This document shows positions 19,327-29,711 of a stretch of 64,000 nucleotides of DNA, piece by piece. Position 1 is the first letter of the stretch. Every line of letters begins with the position of its first letter. Made by a program: the position numbers and the translations under genes. Under the pieces are notes generated by a model. That model was not told where the DNA came from and did no database searches. It worked only from the letters and a program-made list of their open reading frames with translations. This stretch comes from Ustilago trichophora (taxonomy: Eukaryota > Basidiomycota > Ustilaginomycetes > Ustilaginales > Ustilaginaceae), in NCBI GenBank assembly GCA_900323505.1, contig OOIN01000021.1, positions 248,001 through 312,000 of the forward strand, read 5' to 3'.

Positions 19327-21585
19327 TTACGACCGAGCCACGGCATCATCCTTGACCTCGGTACTGTTTGCACCTCTGAACTCAAGCTGGCTGAGCAGAT
19401 GGGGCCAGACGTCCGCCAGACCGGGATGTGCGCTCGGCCTGCTAAAGATACTCCTCATCACCTCGGTTCCCTTGACCTCTGACCAGTGCTTCAGTAAGAA
19501 GTCGGTCTCCATCTTGCGAATAGCCGGAAACTGCGAATTGAAGCCTGAGAAGACTTCCCAGACGATGTTGTCCACGCTGAGATTGTTGGCAAGCTCCTCT
19601 GTGGCGCGCTTCTTGAGCTCCGGAATCTGCAGTTTGTCCGCAAGCCTGTACATGGATTTGGCCGAGCAAGGCGCGGGGACGTTGGTGTGGGCCGAACAGT
19701 ATTCGTCGATCACTTGTTGGCGGAGCGTGTGTGCTCGTCGGCGGTCTTTTGCGAAGCTGCTGGTGCGAGTGGTGGATGGGCCGGCTTCGGAACTTGCGTA
19801 GGCAGCCGAGGCTTCGGTGGGTCCTTCAGACTTGACCAACGGCCCGCCGAAGGCCTCGCGCGCCTCTTCTTCGGCCGCGTCGTGCTGATCATCAGCAGAA
19901 GCAGAAGAGTAAAAGTGCGAGTGCAGCGGAGCGAATGCCACCGTGTCGGTGTAGAGATAGTAGAGCAGCGCCTTGTAGGTAGCGTATGCAGCATCACGGA
20001 CGATGACCTTGCGCCTCTTTTTGCCGGCGGGAGCGCTGGCGGCGGGAGCGTCTTCCGACTTGCGACGTTGAGGCAGGATCCTGCCATTCAAACTCTTTTG
20101 CGCTGCTGCCTGTGCGTGGGAGGTCTGAGCAGATCGCAACTGCGACGCAGCAACTGTGCCACTGCCAGCGGCAGAAGGAGACGTCAGCCCGAGCACGTCA
20201 CTTCTGAGCTCGCGTGGAGAGTGCTGTGGGGTCTGGAAAGCCGACATGCCCTGCGCTCGATGGGTATCTTCACCGCTGTCGGTGCCTGCATCGTGTTCGT
20301 TGCTCTGCCTCGTGCGTGACTGTGGCGGCGTATTCTGCTGCTTGGATTGAGCATGGCCAGAGGCATGAGTCGAATCAGAAGCGTGTGCGGTAGTACTTGT
20401 GAGAGGCCTGAGCTCCGGAATGTCGGAGCTCGTCTCGCGCATCCGTCGCGCTGCAGATTGCTCTGAGCTGCTGGCAGCGGATGTGAGGACAGGAAGCGAC
20501 GCATTACGAGCAGCATTGCCTTCGCTGTTTCGATGCTGATCGTGGAGGTTGGACCTGCCCATTTCGTACACTTCGTCGACATCCATCTCTTCGTCCGAGT
20601 CTTCCAGTCCGAGCTCGTCGTCGTCGTCGTCAGCCGAGGACGAGAATGAGCTGCTCATGAGACCGAGCTGATCCTGACCCACGCCACGCGAGGATGCGGG
20701 AACAAGGACGGGATGATCATCGTCGCCCTCGTCGTCGGAGCTGGTTGTGGCGTCGGCCTCGAGGAATCCGCTTTCGAACATGTCACGAAAGTACTCGCAG
20801 CGGGAAGCGAGGATCTTTTTGATGGCGTAGATGCGGCGTTCGCGTGTGACAATGACTCCAGTGGTGGGATGACGGCGCTTTCGACGGATGACAAAGACAA
20901 CGTCGCTGTGATCGGGATCGTCGAGCAGTGAGCCCATCGCCTCGATCAGTGCGGGTGGGACGGTGACACCTAGAGACAAGGGACGTGGACGCTCGGCACT
21001 GGCGGTGATAGTGACCGAGATGAGGAAGCCATTGCTCTGCTGCACCTCGCTGTTGCCGTAAAAGACAGTTTCACGGGAAGCGAACTGGGCCCATCCCCAG
21101 TTGGAAGTCTTGTGGCTAAAGGCGTGATTGCATGCCTCTTTGGTTGCAAGGACGACGCCCTTGTTGAGCGTGAGGATCTTGAAGGTAAAGCGGAAGAGAC
21201 CTTGACGTGTCCAGCCGTCATCCGAGGCTGCCAAAGCCTTGTCCGAGATGGATGCTTGAGACCGAGTTGGGCTGCTAGAGCTGAGAAAAGTTTCCCAGGG
21301 AGACTTGTTCTGGTTCTTTTCTTCGGGTGTAGGTTCGGCGTTGAGGTAGAGCGAACAGAATTGCTGCAGACCCGACTGAGCGTAGAAGAGCACCGTCCAT
21401 TTGCCCGAACCAAAGGGAACCGACTTGATGACTTTGGACTTTGCGTCTGTGTCAGAAGAGTCGAAATGCTGCTTGAGATCGTGGAGAGGCCATTCGAAGG
21501 TGATGCTGTGTGTTTCGGTGGGGTTGACCTTGTCAATGGGTGGAGTGAGCTCGGCAGAGCGACGCCTTGCGGGAGATCGACTCAT
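19327..21585 (-). CDS. MATH-BTB/POZ protein with split BTB domain
   Basis: The protein has 752 aa. Residues about 25-200 are a MATH domain (HSITFEWPL, SGKWTVLFYAQSG, CSLYLNAEP, FYGNSEVQQSNGFLISVTIT). The BTB domain begins at about 215 (DDPDHSDVVFVIRR, ASRCEYFRDMFESGF). It is then interrupted by about 245 low-complexity residues rich in Asp/Glu/Ser, and resumes at about 525 with VIVRDAAYATYKALLYYLYTD. A C-terminal helical part follows (YRLADKLQIPELKKRATEEL). MATH-BTB proteins are usually substrate adaptors of Cullin-3 ubiquitin ligases, with MATH recruiting the substrate. The large insertion between BTB strands is also seen in other basidiomycete BTB proteins, so it is not taken as a defect. 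The true substrate is unknown. Confidence 0.85.
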   Translation of the reverse strand: MSRSPARRRSAELTPPIDKVNPTETHSITFEWPLHDLKQHFDSSDTDAKSKVIKSVPFGSGKWTVLFYAQSGLQQFCSLYLNAEPTPEEKNQNKSPWETFLSSSSPTRSQASISDKALAASDDGWTRQGLFRFTFKILTLNKGVVLATKEACNHAFSHKTSNWGWAQFASRETVFYGNSEVQQSNGFLISVTITASAERPRPLSLGVTVPPALIEAMGSLLDDPDHSDVVFVIRRKRRHPTTGVIVTRERRIYAIKKILASRCEYFRDMFESGFLEADATTSSDDEGDDDHPVLVPASSRGVGQDQLGLMSSSFSSSADDDDDELGLEDSDEEMDVDEVYEMGRSNLHDQHRNSEGNAARNASLPVLTSAASSSEQSAARRMRETSSDIPELRPLTSTTAHASDSTHASGHAQSKQQNTPPQSRTRQSNEHDAGTDSGEDTHRAQGMSAFQTPQHSPRELRSDVLGLTSPSAAGSGTVAASQLRSAQTSHAQAAAQKSLNGRILPQRRKSEDAPAASAPAGKKRRKVIVRDAAYATYKALLYYLYTDTVAFAPLHSHFYSSASADDQHDAAEEEAREAFGGPLVKSEGPTEASAAYASSEAGPSTTRTSSFAKDRRRAHTLRQQVIDEYCSAHTNVPAPCSAKSMYRLADKLQIPELKKRATEELANNLSVDNIVWEVFSGFNSQFPAIRKMETDFLLKHWSEVKGTEVMRSIFSRPSAHPGLADVWPHLLSQLEFRGANSTEVKDDAVARS

Positions 21586-22283
21586 TTGAGCAATGGAGCA
21601 ATTACGCCGGAAGGTGACAGCCCAGCGAAATCGGAATAGCTACAGGCTCAGCTGTCAGATGTAAAGGTGAGAGAGAAGAGCTGGTGTCAAGATGAGAGGA
21701 GGCAGATGCTTCCTATGGTGCGCTGAGTCAAATCATTTGAATTGAAAAAGATATGTGCTGAAGAGCAGCAACTTGCGCTGTCGAATCGAGTTTCGTGATA
21801 CAATATGCGAAAGGGGTGGCAAGGTGGGAACAAAAGGAGGTCTGCGTTGACTGTCGTGGTGGGTCAGAGAGAGAGAGGGAGAGAGGGAGAGAGGGAGAGT
21901 GGCGTCTTGAGAGGGTCAATGCGTGGGGTTTGGAGGTGCAGCTCTCAAGGAAATTTCGCAATTGCAAAGCAGCAGTACTGTACTGTACTGTACTTTTACA
22001 CAGCAAACGTGGAATGCGGGGCTGTCAAGCAAAATGACGCTACACATCCCAAGTCAAGGGTCCACAAACAATCTACCCGATCCAGTTTTATTTTTGGTTT
22101 GTCAGTGCAAAATCGGGTAGATGATAGACGTCTGCAAGCTCGCGCGCGTCTCTGTTGATGCAGAACCATCCCAACATCTGCAGTCTTGGTCGTCGTCGTC
22201 GTGGATCTTCTTGACGCTCACCTCTGTCGCACACGGCAAGGTGTCAATTGCTCTTCCCCGGTATCCCTTATCCAGTCGACGAC
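21586..22283. other. Divergent promoter region, MATH-BTB / ncbp3-like
   Basis: Head-to-head intergenic DNA. It contains a GA-rich simple repeat (21868-21900, AGAGAGAGAGGGAGAGAGGG type), a short GTACT repeat near 21975-21990, and a pyrimidine-rich leader in front of the ATG at 22284. An in-frame TTG at 22248 was not used as a start. Confidence 0.35.
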
Positions 22284-23900
22284 ATGGCAGATATTGCGCT
22301 CGACTACGGCTCTGCCGAAGCAGATCCATCCGCTGACCCTGTCGCCATGCAGGACGACGCCATGGACGACGCCGGCGCTCCAACCCAGGCCCAAAACTCG
22401 CGCTTTTACGCTCTCCCCATCGACCAAGCTGTCGAAGCTGGGGCTCAACGAGGCCCCGCTCCGCTCTCTTCCGCTGCTGACAGCCTCGACAACCTCGCAC
22501 TCATGGGTCAAGAAGATGCCTTTGTCGCACAAGATCCGCCCGCCGTCGAAAGCGGCAGTGACATTCGGCTAGACACACTTCTCATCGAAGGGCTCCCCAT
22601 TACCCAGCTCTCCACCTCTCGTCTCTTCGCCTATCTCACCCACTTCGGAGCGCAGCCGCTAGGATTGGAATGGATCGATGACCAGCGCTGCAGGATCGTC
22701 TTTGCTGACGAACGCTCCGCCCGACTCGGTATGGAGTACCTCTGCCCTCCACCTTCCTCCTACCTCCAGATCACCGATGAACAGCCCATCCCCTTACCCA
22801 ACATCGAAACTCTTCTCGAGTACGAACCAGACTCATGGCATTCCGAATTCATCACCTCGCTCGTCCTGCCCCGTCGAGCACACCGGGTGCCAGGCAAAAT
22901 GTACAACCACGTCGAGCGGCAAGCAGCCTTGACCGAGTTGGAGGAACGCAAGCGCTCCGAAGAAGCCGTTTCCTCATTACCCGACGACGTGCCCGAAATC
23001 TATCGCGAGATGGAGGAAGCCGATCGTCAGGCCAAGTTGGAATCTCGCGAGCTGCGCGATCTTAGGAAACTTCGTGGATCGCTCTGGCTTCGACACGCTG
23101 TCACCGACGTCGACCGCAAAGAATCGCGCGCATCCACAAAGAGCCAGTGGTACAAGAGACACGGATACGAGGCAGGACGAGAGATCGTACCCAAACTTCT
23201 CCAGGTCGGAGAGGTCAGAGAGAGCGTGGAGCTTTTCCCCAACTACAGGCCTTCTGACGATTCGCAAGGACGAGGTAGGAAGAGAGGCGGAGATGATAGG
23301 AGGTCGGCTATGGATGCATTGGACTCGGAGCTCGACAGACACGTTGCGAGTCGTGATGAAGAACCGCAGCGTAGGCAGGGCGAAATGATGGCTGATGCTG
23401 TTCAGTCTCGTCAAACGCGCCACCGAAGACGCGATGACGAAGACCTCTTTGACCGGCTCTCGACTCGAGGGCGGGGACGACGTGGCGAACCGAGCAGCAA
23501 CGCAGATGGTAAATGGGGACATGACGCATACGAATCGCTCGAATTCTCCTCCTCCTCCTCCTCCTCCAACCCCCGTCGATCCCGCAACGATCGTCGCCGA
23601 AACCACAACCTCGACGCCATGGACGAAGAACCACTCGATCTTGAGCGCTCCCATCGTCCCCACCATCAACGCGAATTGTCCCCTAGCCGCACGCATACAA
23701 GACATGACAGCGCAAGAGACGATCCCGGTCGCGTCAAAATGAAGGGCCGTGGCCGTATGAAAGCTCCCGGACTGTCGAGCTTTGACGATCGATGGGATGA
23801 TACCGACAACAAGCGTAGCCTTGCAAAACGTATGGGTGGAGGAGATCTCTTAGGCCGTCTAGGTGGGTCGGGTCAAAGTCTTGCGGATCGCTTTTCCTGA
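22284..23900 (+). CDS. NCBP3-like nuclear cap-binding protein
   Basis: This is a 538-aa single-exon gene. The N-terminal 90 residues are acidic. Residues about 93-165 form the NCBP3-type RRM-like domain: LDTLLIEGLPITQLSTSRLF, then LEWIDDQRCRIVFADE, which carries the family's conserved W-[IL]-D-D-x-x-C-x-[IV]-V signature. Further on come RAHRVPGKMYN and LRGSLWLRHAVTDVD-type motifs and a long Arg/Asp/Ser-rich C-terminus with RGR motifs, typical of RNA-binding tails. In animals NCBP3 joins the nuclear cap-binding complex and promotes mRNA export. The fungal role is inferred from the domain. The start at 22284 is the first ATG of the frame. Confidence 0.8.
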   Translation: MADIALDYGSAEADPSADPVAMQDDAMDDAGAPTQAQNSRFYALPIDQAVEAGAQRGPAPLSSAADSLDNLALMGQEDAFVAQDPPAVESGSDIRLDTLLIEGLPITQLSTSRLFAYLTHFGAQPLGLEWIDDQRCRIVFADERSARLGMEYLCPPPSSYLQITDEQPIPLPNIETLLEYEPDSWHSEFITSLVLPRRAHRVPGKMYNHVERQAALTELEERKRSEEAVSSLPDDVPEIYREMEEADRQAKLESRELRDLRKLRGSLWLRHAVTDVDRKESRASTKSQWYKRHGYEAGREIVPKLLQVGEVRESVELFPNYRPSDDSQGRGRKRGGDDRRSAMDALDSELDRHVASRDEEPQRRQGEMMADAVQSRQTRHRRRDDEDLFDRLSTRGRGRRGEPSSNADGKWGHDAYESLEFSSSSSSSNPRRSRNDRRRNHNLDAMDEEPLDLERSHRPHHQRELSPSRTHTRHDSARDDPGRVKMKGRGRMKAPGLSSFDDRWDDTDNKRSLAKRMGGGDLLGRLGGSGQSLADRFS

Positions 23901-24133
23901 TTTCTCCCTTTCCCCACTTTATAATTAAATGACGGTAAAACTTGACACATTCTTCACGCTTTCCAAAACATCACCGCCCTCTCCTCGGGATGAAACTGTG
24001 AGATAGACACATCAAAACACAAACATGCGATGCCTTTGGATGTGCATGGGACTGGATTGAAAACTGTATACTTTGTGCAGATGAATAAGATATGCGGCAA
24101 GACTGTGAGAGCAATGCTTAGAGAAGAAGAAGC

Positions 24134-25716
24134 CTAGAACTCGAGCGGGGAATGCGTGGTGATTCCCTCATCAGAGATCAAATCGGTCGGATATGTTGTC
24201 TTGGTAGGGCTACCATTGATGTGGAGTTGAAATCCGGCGGTGGTGCTGAGGCTTTGAGGGGGAGACGAGCTGGCCGTCGTGTTGCTGTTGCTGTTACTGG
24301 TGCTCGAGGTGGTAGTCGGGACACGGGAGCGCACGGCAAAGTTGCGCAGGTCGGAAGAACCGGGTGTGGGTGGTCCGCGAGGTTGACGGAGGAGATTGTT
24401 TGCGTTTGCGTGGGTGGGGGATGCGTTGTTGTGGTTGGACAGGTCTTGGTTGGGCAGCGAAGGGACAGGTGGGGGGACGTCGAATGGGGAGGCGAAGAGG
24501 TTTTGCAAGTTGGCTGCTCCACCTGCGCCACTGGCTTGCGATCGACGACCCATGGTGGAAGAATAGCCATCGCGAAGGTTCGAGTTGGATTTGCGGGCTG
24601 CAAGGCTTCCGCTACCAGTGCCAAGGTAGCCATTGCTGCCACCGTCATTGCGTTTCATGTCGGGAGCCGACTTCTTGAGTCGAAGGCCCGCACGACCTGT
24701 AGTAGCGGCACTGCCAGGACCCAGGAAACCGCCAGCAGAGGCAGCGTCGAGACCGGTGGATCTTTGCGTGCGGCCGATGGTAGACGCCTGAGAGCGAAGA
24801 GGACGAGCGCCTGCGTTGACCTCGTTCTTTGTGACGATCACGTATCGCTCGTCACCCTCGCCCATCGAGTAGTGGAAGAGACCAAGCCGTTGAGCGACCA
24901 GATGCACAGTTCGGCGCTCCAAGGGAGTGAGGCTGCGAGAGAAGGAAAGTTCGTCACGCATGCGGTCGTCCTTGAAAAGCAGGACGCGAGAGTAGATTTC
25001 GAGCGTGGCTGCATCGTTGAGATCGAGCTCTTCCTTCTTTCCGCCACTAGATGCAGCAGGAGTGCCAGTGATGTTGCTGTTAGCAACTGCGCCAGGGTTG
25101 CTGGTGGACGAAGAAGGACCGTTGGGGCGTCCTTCTGTGGCTGCGAGTCGCTGCGACGAGGGGACCTTCCTGAGCGAGTCGGCGGTGAGGGGAGCGCAAA
25201 CGCCTGCGTCGAAGCCTTGGTGCAGACCGCCGTTAGAAGTGTGCATGCTGGGGTCAAGATAGGCATCATGAGCTGCAAGATGACCAGTACTTCCATGGTA
25301 TCCAGGCATGAGGTAGGCGTTGGCCGCATACTCATCCTGCTGGCGACGTCGCTCGCGCTCCCTCTCCTTCTCAAGCTGCATGCTCTGCATACGCTTGATG
25401 GCCTTCTCCTTTTCGATACGCTCCTTTTCGCCAGCCTGAAGCACCTTTTTGTACTCGACACGGAGCTTGCGTCCACTCACGTCAAAGCCGTTGAGAGCGG
25501 CGACGACAGCATCGGCCTCCTCTGCGCTTCTGAAGTTGGCAAAGGCAAGACCGCGGAAGACACCCTGATCGAAATGGTAGTTGAAGGCATAAGGCATGGG
25601 GATTCCGAGGTCTTCGATGATCTGGAGAAGCTGTTCCCTCTTGACACTGAAGGGGATGTTTTTGACGACAATGGCGGTGGGAATGACATCTTCATCGCCG
25701 GGGACCATCAACTCTG

Positions 25717-25773
<57 letters not shown>

Positions 25774-26265
25774 GGTACGATTGAAGTGGGCCGACGTTCT
25801 TGGGTGGCGAGGCATCGGCGGGAGGGCTGAGGGAGGCAGGGTCTTGAGCACTCCACTGAGCAGGGATGGCAGCACGGCTGGACGCTTTACGCGGACCGTT
25901 GTTGGTGGAGCCAAAGTGGCTTGAACTGATGCTGGAACCGCCCATGCTGCCTGGAGCAAGGCTATGACCAAAGCTGCCGAATGCGCTGTTGGCAGCGAGA
26001 CCCGCAGCAGAGCCGATGGAGCTGGTGAAGGTCTGGCCAGCGGAAGAAGGGTTGGAGCTGGTGGTATTGGGAGAAGAGGGGAAGAAGCGCTCGAAGCGGG
26101 CAGCAGCACTTTGGCCAAGTGAGCCAGGGGACTGAGAATTGGCCGGGTGGGAAGCGCCGAGGTTAGCACTGTTGTAGCCGGGTTGGCCGGGGAGATCGGA
26201 GGTGATGATGGTGGGCGAGCGAAGCGAGCCTGTGTTGGTCTGACGAGGAGGAGTAGTATAGGGTG

Positions 26266-26296
<31 letters not shown>

Positions 26297-26476
26297 TTGT
26301 TGCTGTTGAGACTGCTTTCTGGGATCTTGTTGAGGATCGGTGAGGTTGAGACCTCGGAAGGCGTTATGAATGGAATCGGTCGACATCATGATCTTGGGAG
26401 TGCCACGGGGTGTGGAGGGGGGCGTCAGGGGCTGATTAGGCGGGCGCTGGTCTTCATATAAAAGCCTAGTTGACAC
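24134..26476 (-). CDS. RRM-R3H RNA-binding protein (Pin4/Cip1-like)
   Basis: The frame covers 780 codons but opens with GTG at 26476. The first in-frame ATG is at 26389 (MMSTDSIHNAFRGLNL), so either translation starts there or an upstream exon supplies the start. The in-frame sequence before it (QPLTPPSTPRGTPK) looks coding. One RRM (about 255-345: TAIVVKNIPFSVKREQLLQI, then GLAFANFRSAEEADAVVAAL) is followed by a coiled basic helix. An R3H domain lies at about 485-550 (LERRTVHLVAQRLGLFHYS, with the R-x3-H core). Two Gln runs (about residues 57-70 and 236-252) and a Ser/Asn-rich tail complete it. This architecture is that of yeast Pin4 and S. pombe Cip1, cytoplasmic mRNA regulators linked to stress and cell-cycle control. 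Confidence 0.8.
25719..25773. repeat. CAG/CAA codon run (poly-Gln) in the RRM-R3H gene
   Basis: Plus strand reads CTG repeated and then TTG repeated, i.e. CAA followed by CAG Gln codons on the coding strand, about 17 codons just before the RRM. The CAG part is uninterrupted and so prone to length change. Confidence 0.85.
26268..26309. repeat. Second CAG/CAA codon run in the RRM-R3H gene
   Basis: TGTTGT/TGCTGC repeats on the plus strand encode about 14 Gln near residue 60 of the RRM-R3H protein. Confidence 0.8.
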
Positions 26477-27833
26477 GTGGCACCAACTAGTGCTGAGCTG
26501 AGCTGAGCTGAGCCAAAGCTACGAGACGAAAGTTGAACAGCAGCTAGCAGGCTTGAAGCTGTGACGACAGAGTGGCGAGGTTGGTTGAATGCTGCGTAGT
26601 CGTCAAGGCGTCGATCCGATAAAGATAGAAGCAAGCTGGGTCGTTGGCCAAAGGTATGCTGAATGTAAATTCGACGATGTTTGCGATGAAGATCGTATGG
26701 ATGGTCAGAGGATGGAAAGTGTGCGTGTACGTTGCGTGTCGTTATAAAGTCTTTACAATGATAAAACGAAGGACAGGAGCGAGTGCGGGTGCGGGTGCGG
26801 GTGCGGGTGGTTGAGTGGTGGGGTGGAAAGAAAGGGTGGTGGTGGTGGTGGTGCAACAAGTGGGACAAGGAAGAAGAAGTGGTGGCAAGAGACGGAGCAA
26901 ACGAGTTTTAGAGGATCTACAGTATTCACATTCAGGGTCGTTCAAAGGCGTAGCAGAAGCAGTGGGGTTTGAATTGATCGCAAGCATAAGAAAAAAGGGG
27001 CCTTCATTTTACACTAGACAGGGGTCACAGAAAGGGGTCCGTGTTTAAGAGAAAAGCGTGTGTACAAACGGCCCCGGCACAACACACACACTCTCTCTCA
27101 ACAAGGCACCGTTGAGTTGGCTCTTGCAACGCATCTTGTCGTGAACCGAGTCCAGCTGGCTTTGGCTTGTGTGGTGAGAACAAAGAGCAACAGCGAGCTC
27201 CCATTTGACTGAGCATGTATCGAATCGCTCGCTGCGTGTGTGAGGCGTCACGATCTGCATGCTCCTGACAGCCAGCTCAGGTATTTCCAAAGAAAAAATA
27301 ATAAAAATAATAATAAAATAATAATAAAATTCCTCCGGTGATGACGCGCTGTGAGGATTGCTGTTGAACTTTGCAGTGTTGTTGCTCTAGCAGACCAGTC
27401 GCAGACAGGCTCAACACCATGTGTACTTGCTTCGGTTTGAGAGGGCTGATAAGATTGTCAGAGAAATGGCCGGTGACCTGTGTGCTTGTTGCATGATGAA
27501 TGGATTGTTGAGCTGAAAGCGAAGCTGAAAAAGAAGAAATCGGAGCATTGTAGGATCCAAGAGCAATACAAGAGAATCAGTTCAATAGCATCTAGGGCTT
27601 AGGGTGTTCCACAGCAATCCTTCCTTGTCCAACATGTAGACCATCACTATCTTTGACAGCCAAGATGGTACTGATCTGCAGTCTCATACGGTGATGTACT
27701 TGCTTGATCGTACAGACTCTGAGAAAGAGATGAGATTGGCAAGAATACAGATGATGAAATCTACTACAAAAGGAATCCAGACCATGATTCGGTTGTTGAA
27801 ACCGCTTGGTATTGCTATGCTTTTTACTTAAAC
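26477..27833. other. Intergenic region, 5' side of the RRM-R3H gene
   Basis: Long promoter and leader region of the RRM-R3H gene and 3' flank of the FPGS gene. It contains a GAGCT tandem (26494-26513), GGTGCGG and GGT repeats near 26785-26850, and an A/T-only TAATAAAA tract at about 27296-27331. An 11-codon ATG frame (26457 down to 26425) overlaps the start of the RRM-R3H frame out of phase and may act as an upstream ORF. No other gene was found. Confidence 0.4.
27296..27331. repeat. AT-only simple repeat (TAA/TAAAA)
   Basis: A 36-base stretch composed only of A and T in TAATAATAAAA units, unusual in this GC-rich window. It lies about 460 bases beyond the FPGS stop codon. Confidence 0.8.
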
Positions 27834-29711
27834 TCAAAGACGAACGGTGGAAACGAGCGAATCATCGAGACATTTGCTCTGTTGGAGGTGTGCCATGACG
27901 CCACCTACCAGATGAAGCGATCCGCACACGAGGCAGTCTACACCGCCCTTTCCGCCTTGCTGCTGTGCCATGTCCAGCACGTGGTTGTGCATGGCTTGAA
28001 TGCTGGGTGTGATATGTACTTGCGTCGATGATCCGGGGACGAGCTCCTTCCATGTCTCTGCGAGTTGCTTTTGCACTGTCAGGTTGACCAGCTCTGCATC
28101 GTCCAATAGCTTCGAGGTCAGCTCCGACGACCATCCCCCTCCCTCAAAGGTGATGTTTGTCGTGAAAATGGCTTCGTCAAAGTAGTCCTTGGATAAAGCG
28201 TACCGCGAGCTTTCCGACGCAGGCTGACCGCCAAGACCCTTCTCGACTGCATCAAGGACAGCCGACAGCAGCTCGTGTGCGCTACGGCCGTTGGTGCAGT
28301 TAAACACAAAGATGCGCTTGTTGCGCTTGTCGGCTGCTCGGCGCTGCTGGATGGCGGTAAACCAGCCAAGGCAGACGCTGAGCGAGTCGGTAGTGTGGGC
28401 TCCATCGAGGTACCATGTCAGTGCCAAATCTGGACGAGCGGTGGGGACTGTCTGACACCTTCCTGGCCATCTGGCGTCTTGCAGACCCTTCTTCTGCCAC
28501 GGAGCCAACACTTGGCCGCCGTCAGGTTGGGTCGAGACTCTGTGCGCCGACTGCTGGAACATGGCACGACCCGCCTCTGAGTCGAGATACGCATTGACAA
28601 GTTCGAGGGCGACACTGGCGTTGGTGCGTTGGTGAAATCCTGGAAGACCGAGACTGACGATGTTTGCATCATCTTGGTCGCCGAGTGCTGCAGCTTCGGA
28701 TCGAAGAGCAGGATGCACGTCGACGATTTGGAGGTCGCTCACACCAACCTCATTGGCGACCCTTTTGACTTGGTCCAATGCTTTGCCTGGCTGCTGCGCC
28801 CAGCAAACAGCTGGAGCTTGTGACTTGAAGATGCCCGCTTTTTGGACTGCGATCTCCTCGACCGTGTTACCGAGAATGGCTGTGTGGTCGAGGCCAAGTT
28901 GTGTAATGCCAGCGACGACACACTTGGGTACAATGTTGGTCGAGTCGTACTTGCCACCGATGCCGACTTCGAGGATGACAGGTTGAACGCGCTCAGAGAG
29001 GAAGATGTGGAATGCGAGCAGCGTCAGGAAGCGGAAGTAGACCGGTCGCAGTGGGGTCAAGTCGAACTTGCGCTCTGGATTCTCGGACAGCCTGTCCCAG
29101 ACTTGCCAAAAGTAGGTTGTGAAGAGCTCGTGGGAGACGGGTTGACCATTGATTCGGATCCTCTCGCGTACGCTTGTCATGTGAGGTGAAGTGTACAATC
29201 CGACTTTTGGTGGTGCTTGAGATGCATTGACGGGGGTCAACTGGCGCAGGAGCGAGTCGACAAAGGCTGAAGTGCTGCCTTTTCCTTTGGTGCCGGTGAT
29301 GTGGATGACGTTGAGTCGGTTCAAGTCGGAGGTGGTGTAGCCGATACGTTGCAGATATTCGACCATTTCGGGGATAGCAAAGTCGAGCAAGCGACCACCT
29401 GACTTGCGTAGAGCTTCGATGGTGGCAGCATTGCTCTGTAGCGAGTTGAGCGCATCGATGGCGTCGTCGTAAGTGCGAGGTGCTGCGGCGGCAGCGGTGC
29501 TGCTCTCGGCTTGGATGGGAGCTGACATGGTAGCGAAGCAGTGAAGCGGTGTCGATGATGCAGTCAAAGATTGCCTTGCTAGAGGTAGGGATGGAGATTG
29601 AAGTGAAGCGTTGCGCAAAGGCTGAGACCCGGAAGCAGTCGACGGGTTAGCGCGCAACGACAGGAGGCAAGATGGGCGAGATCGAAGAGGCAAGATCGAC
29701 AAACCCTTCAT
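27834..29711 (-). CDS. MET7: Folylpolyglutamate synthase (FPGS/Met7)
   Basis: The protein has 625 aa from the ATG at 29711. The N-terminal 60 residues are Arg/Ser/Leu-rich without acidic residues (MKGLSILPLRSRPSCLLSLR), like a mitochondrial presequence. The second in-frame ATG, 29528 (MSAPIQAESS), would give a shorter cytosolic form. The Mur-ligase-type fold follows: LNVIHITGTKGKGSTSAF (P-loop), PHMTSVRERIRING, EVGIGGKYDSTN and TQLGLDHTAILGNTVEEIA are all FPGS hallmarks, and the C-terminus closes with CLVCGSLHLVGGVM. The enzyme adds glutamates to folates using ATP and retains them in cells and organelles; it supports methionine and nucleotide synthesis. An in-frame GTG at 29804 was not used. 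Alternative starts, as in animal FPGS, could explain dual location. Confidence 0.93.
   Translation of the reverse strand: MKGLSILPLRSRPSCLLSLRANPSTASGSQPLRNASLQSPSLPLARQSLTASSTPLHCFATMSAPIQAESSTAAAAAPRTYDDAIDALNSLQSNAATIEALRKSGGRLLDFAIPEMVEYLQRIGYTTSDLNRLNVIHITGTKGKGSTSAFVDSLLRQLTPVNASQAPPKVGLYTSPHMTSVRERIRINGQPVSHELFTTYFWQVWDRLSENPERKFDLTPLRPVYFRFLTLLAFHIFLSERVQPVILEVGIGGKYDSTNIVPKCVVAGITQLGLDHTAILGNTVEEIAVQKAGIFKSQAPAVCWAQQPGKALDQVKRVANEVGVSDLQIVDVHPALRSEAAALGDQDDANIVSLGLPGFHQRTNASVALELVNAYLDSEAGRAMFQQSAHRVSTQPDGGQVLAPWQKKGLQDARWPGRCQTVPTARPDLALTWYLDGAHTTDSLSVCLGWFTAIQQRRAADKRNKRIFVFNCTNGRSAHELLSAVLDAVEKGLGGQPASESSRYALSKDYFDEAIFTTNITFEGGGWSSELTSKLLDDAELVNLTVQKQLAETWKELVPGSSTQVHITPSIQAMHNHVLDMAQQQGGKGGVDCLVCGSLHLVGGVMAHLQQSKCLDDSLVSTVRL

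Noticed and set aside
24152..25924. Plus-strand frame of 590 codons
   Set aside because: Antisense shadow of the RRM-R3H gene; Leu/Cys-rich runs come from Gln codons on the other strand.
27592..27837. Minus-strand frame of 81 codons next to the FPGS stop
   Set aside because: It starts at TTG and has no recognisable motif; taken as FPGS 3' flank.
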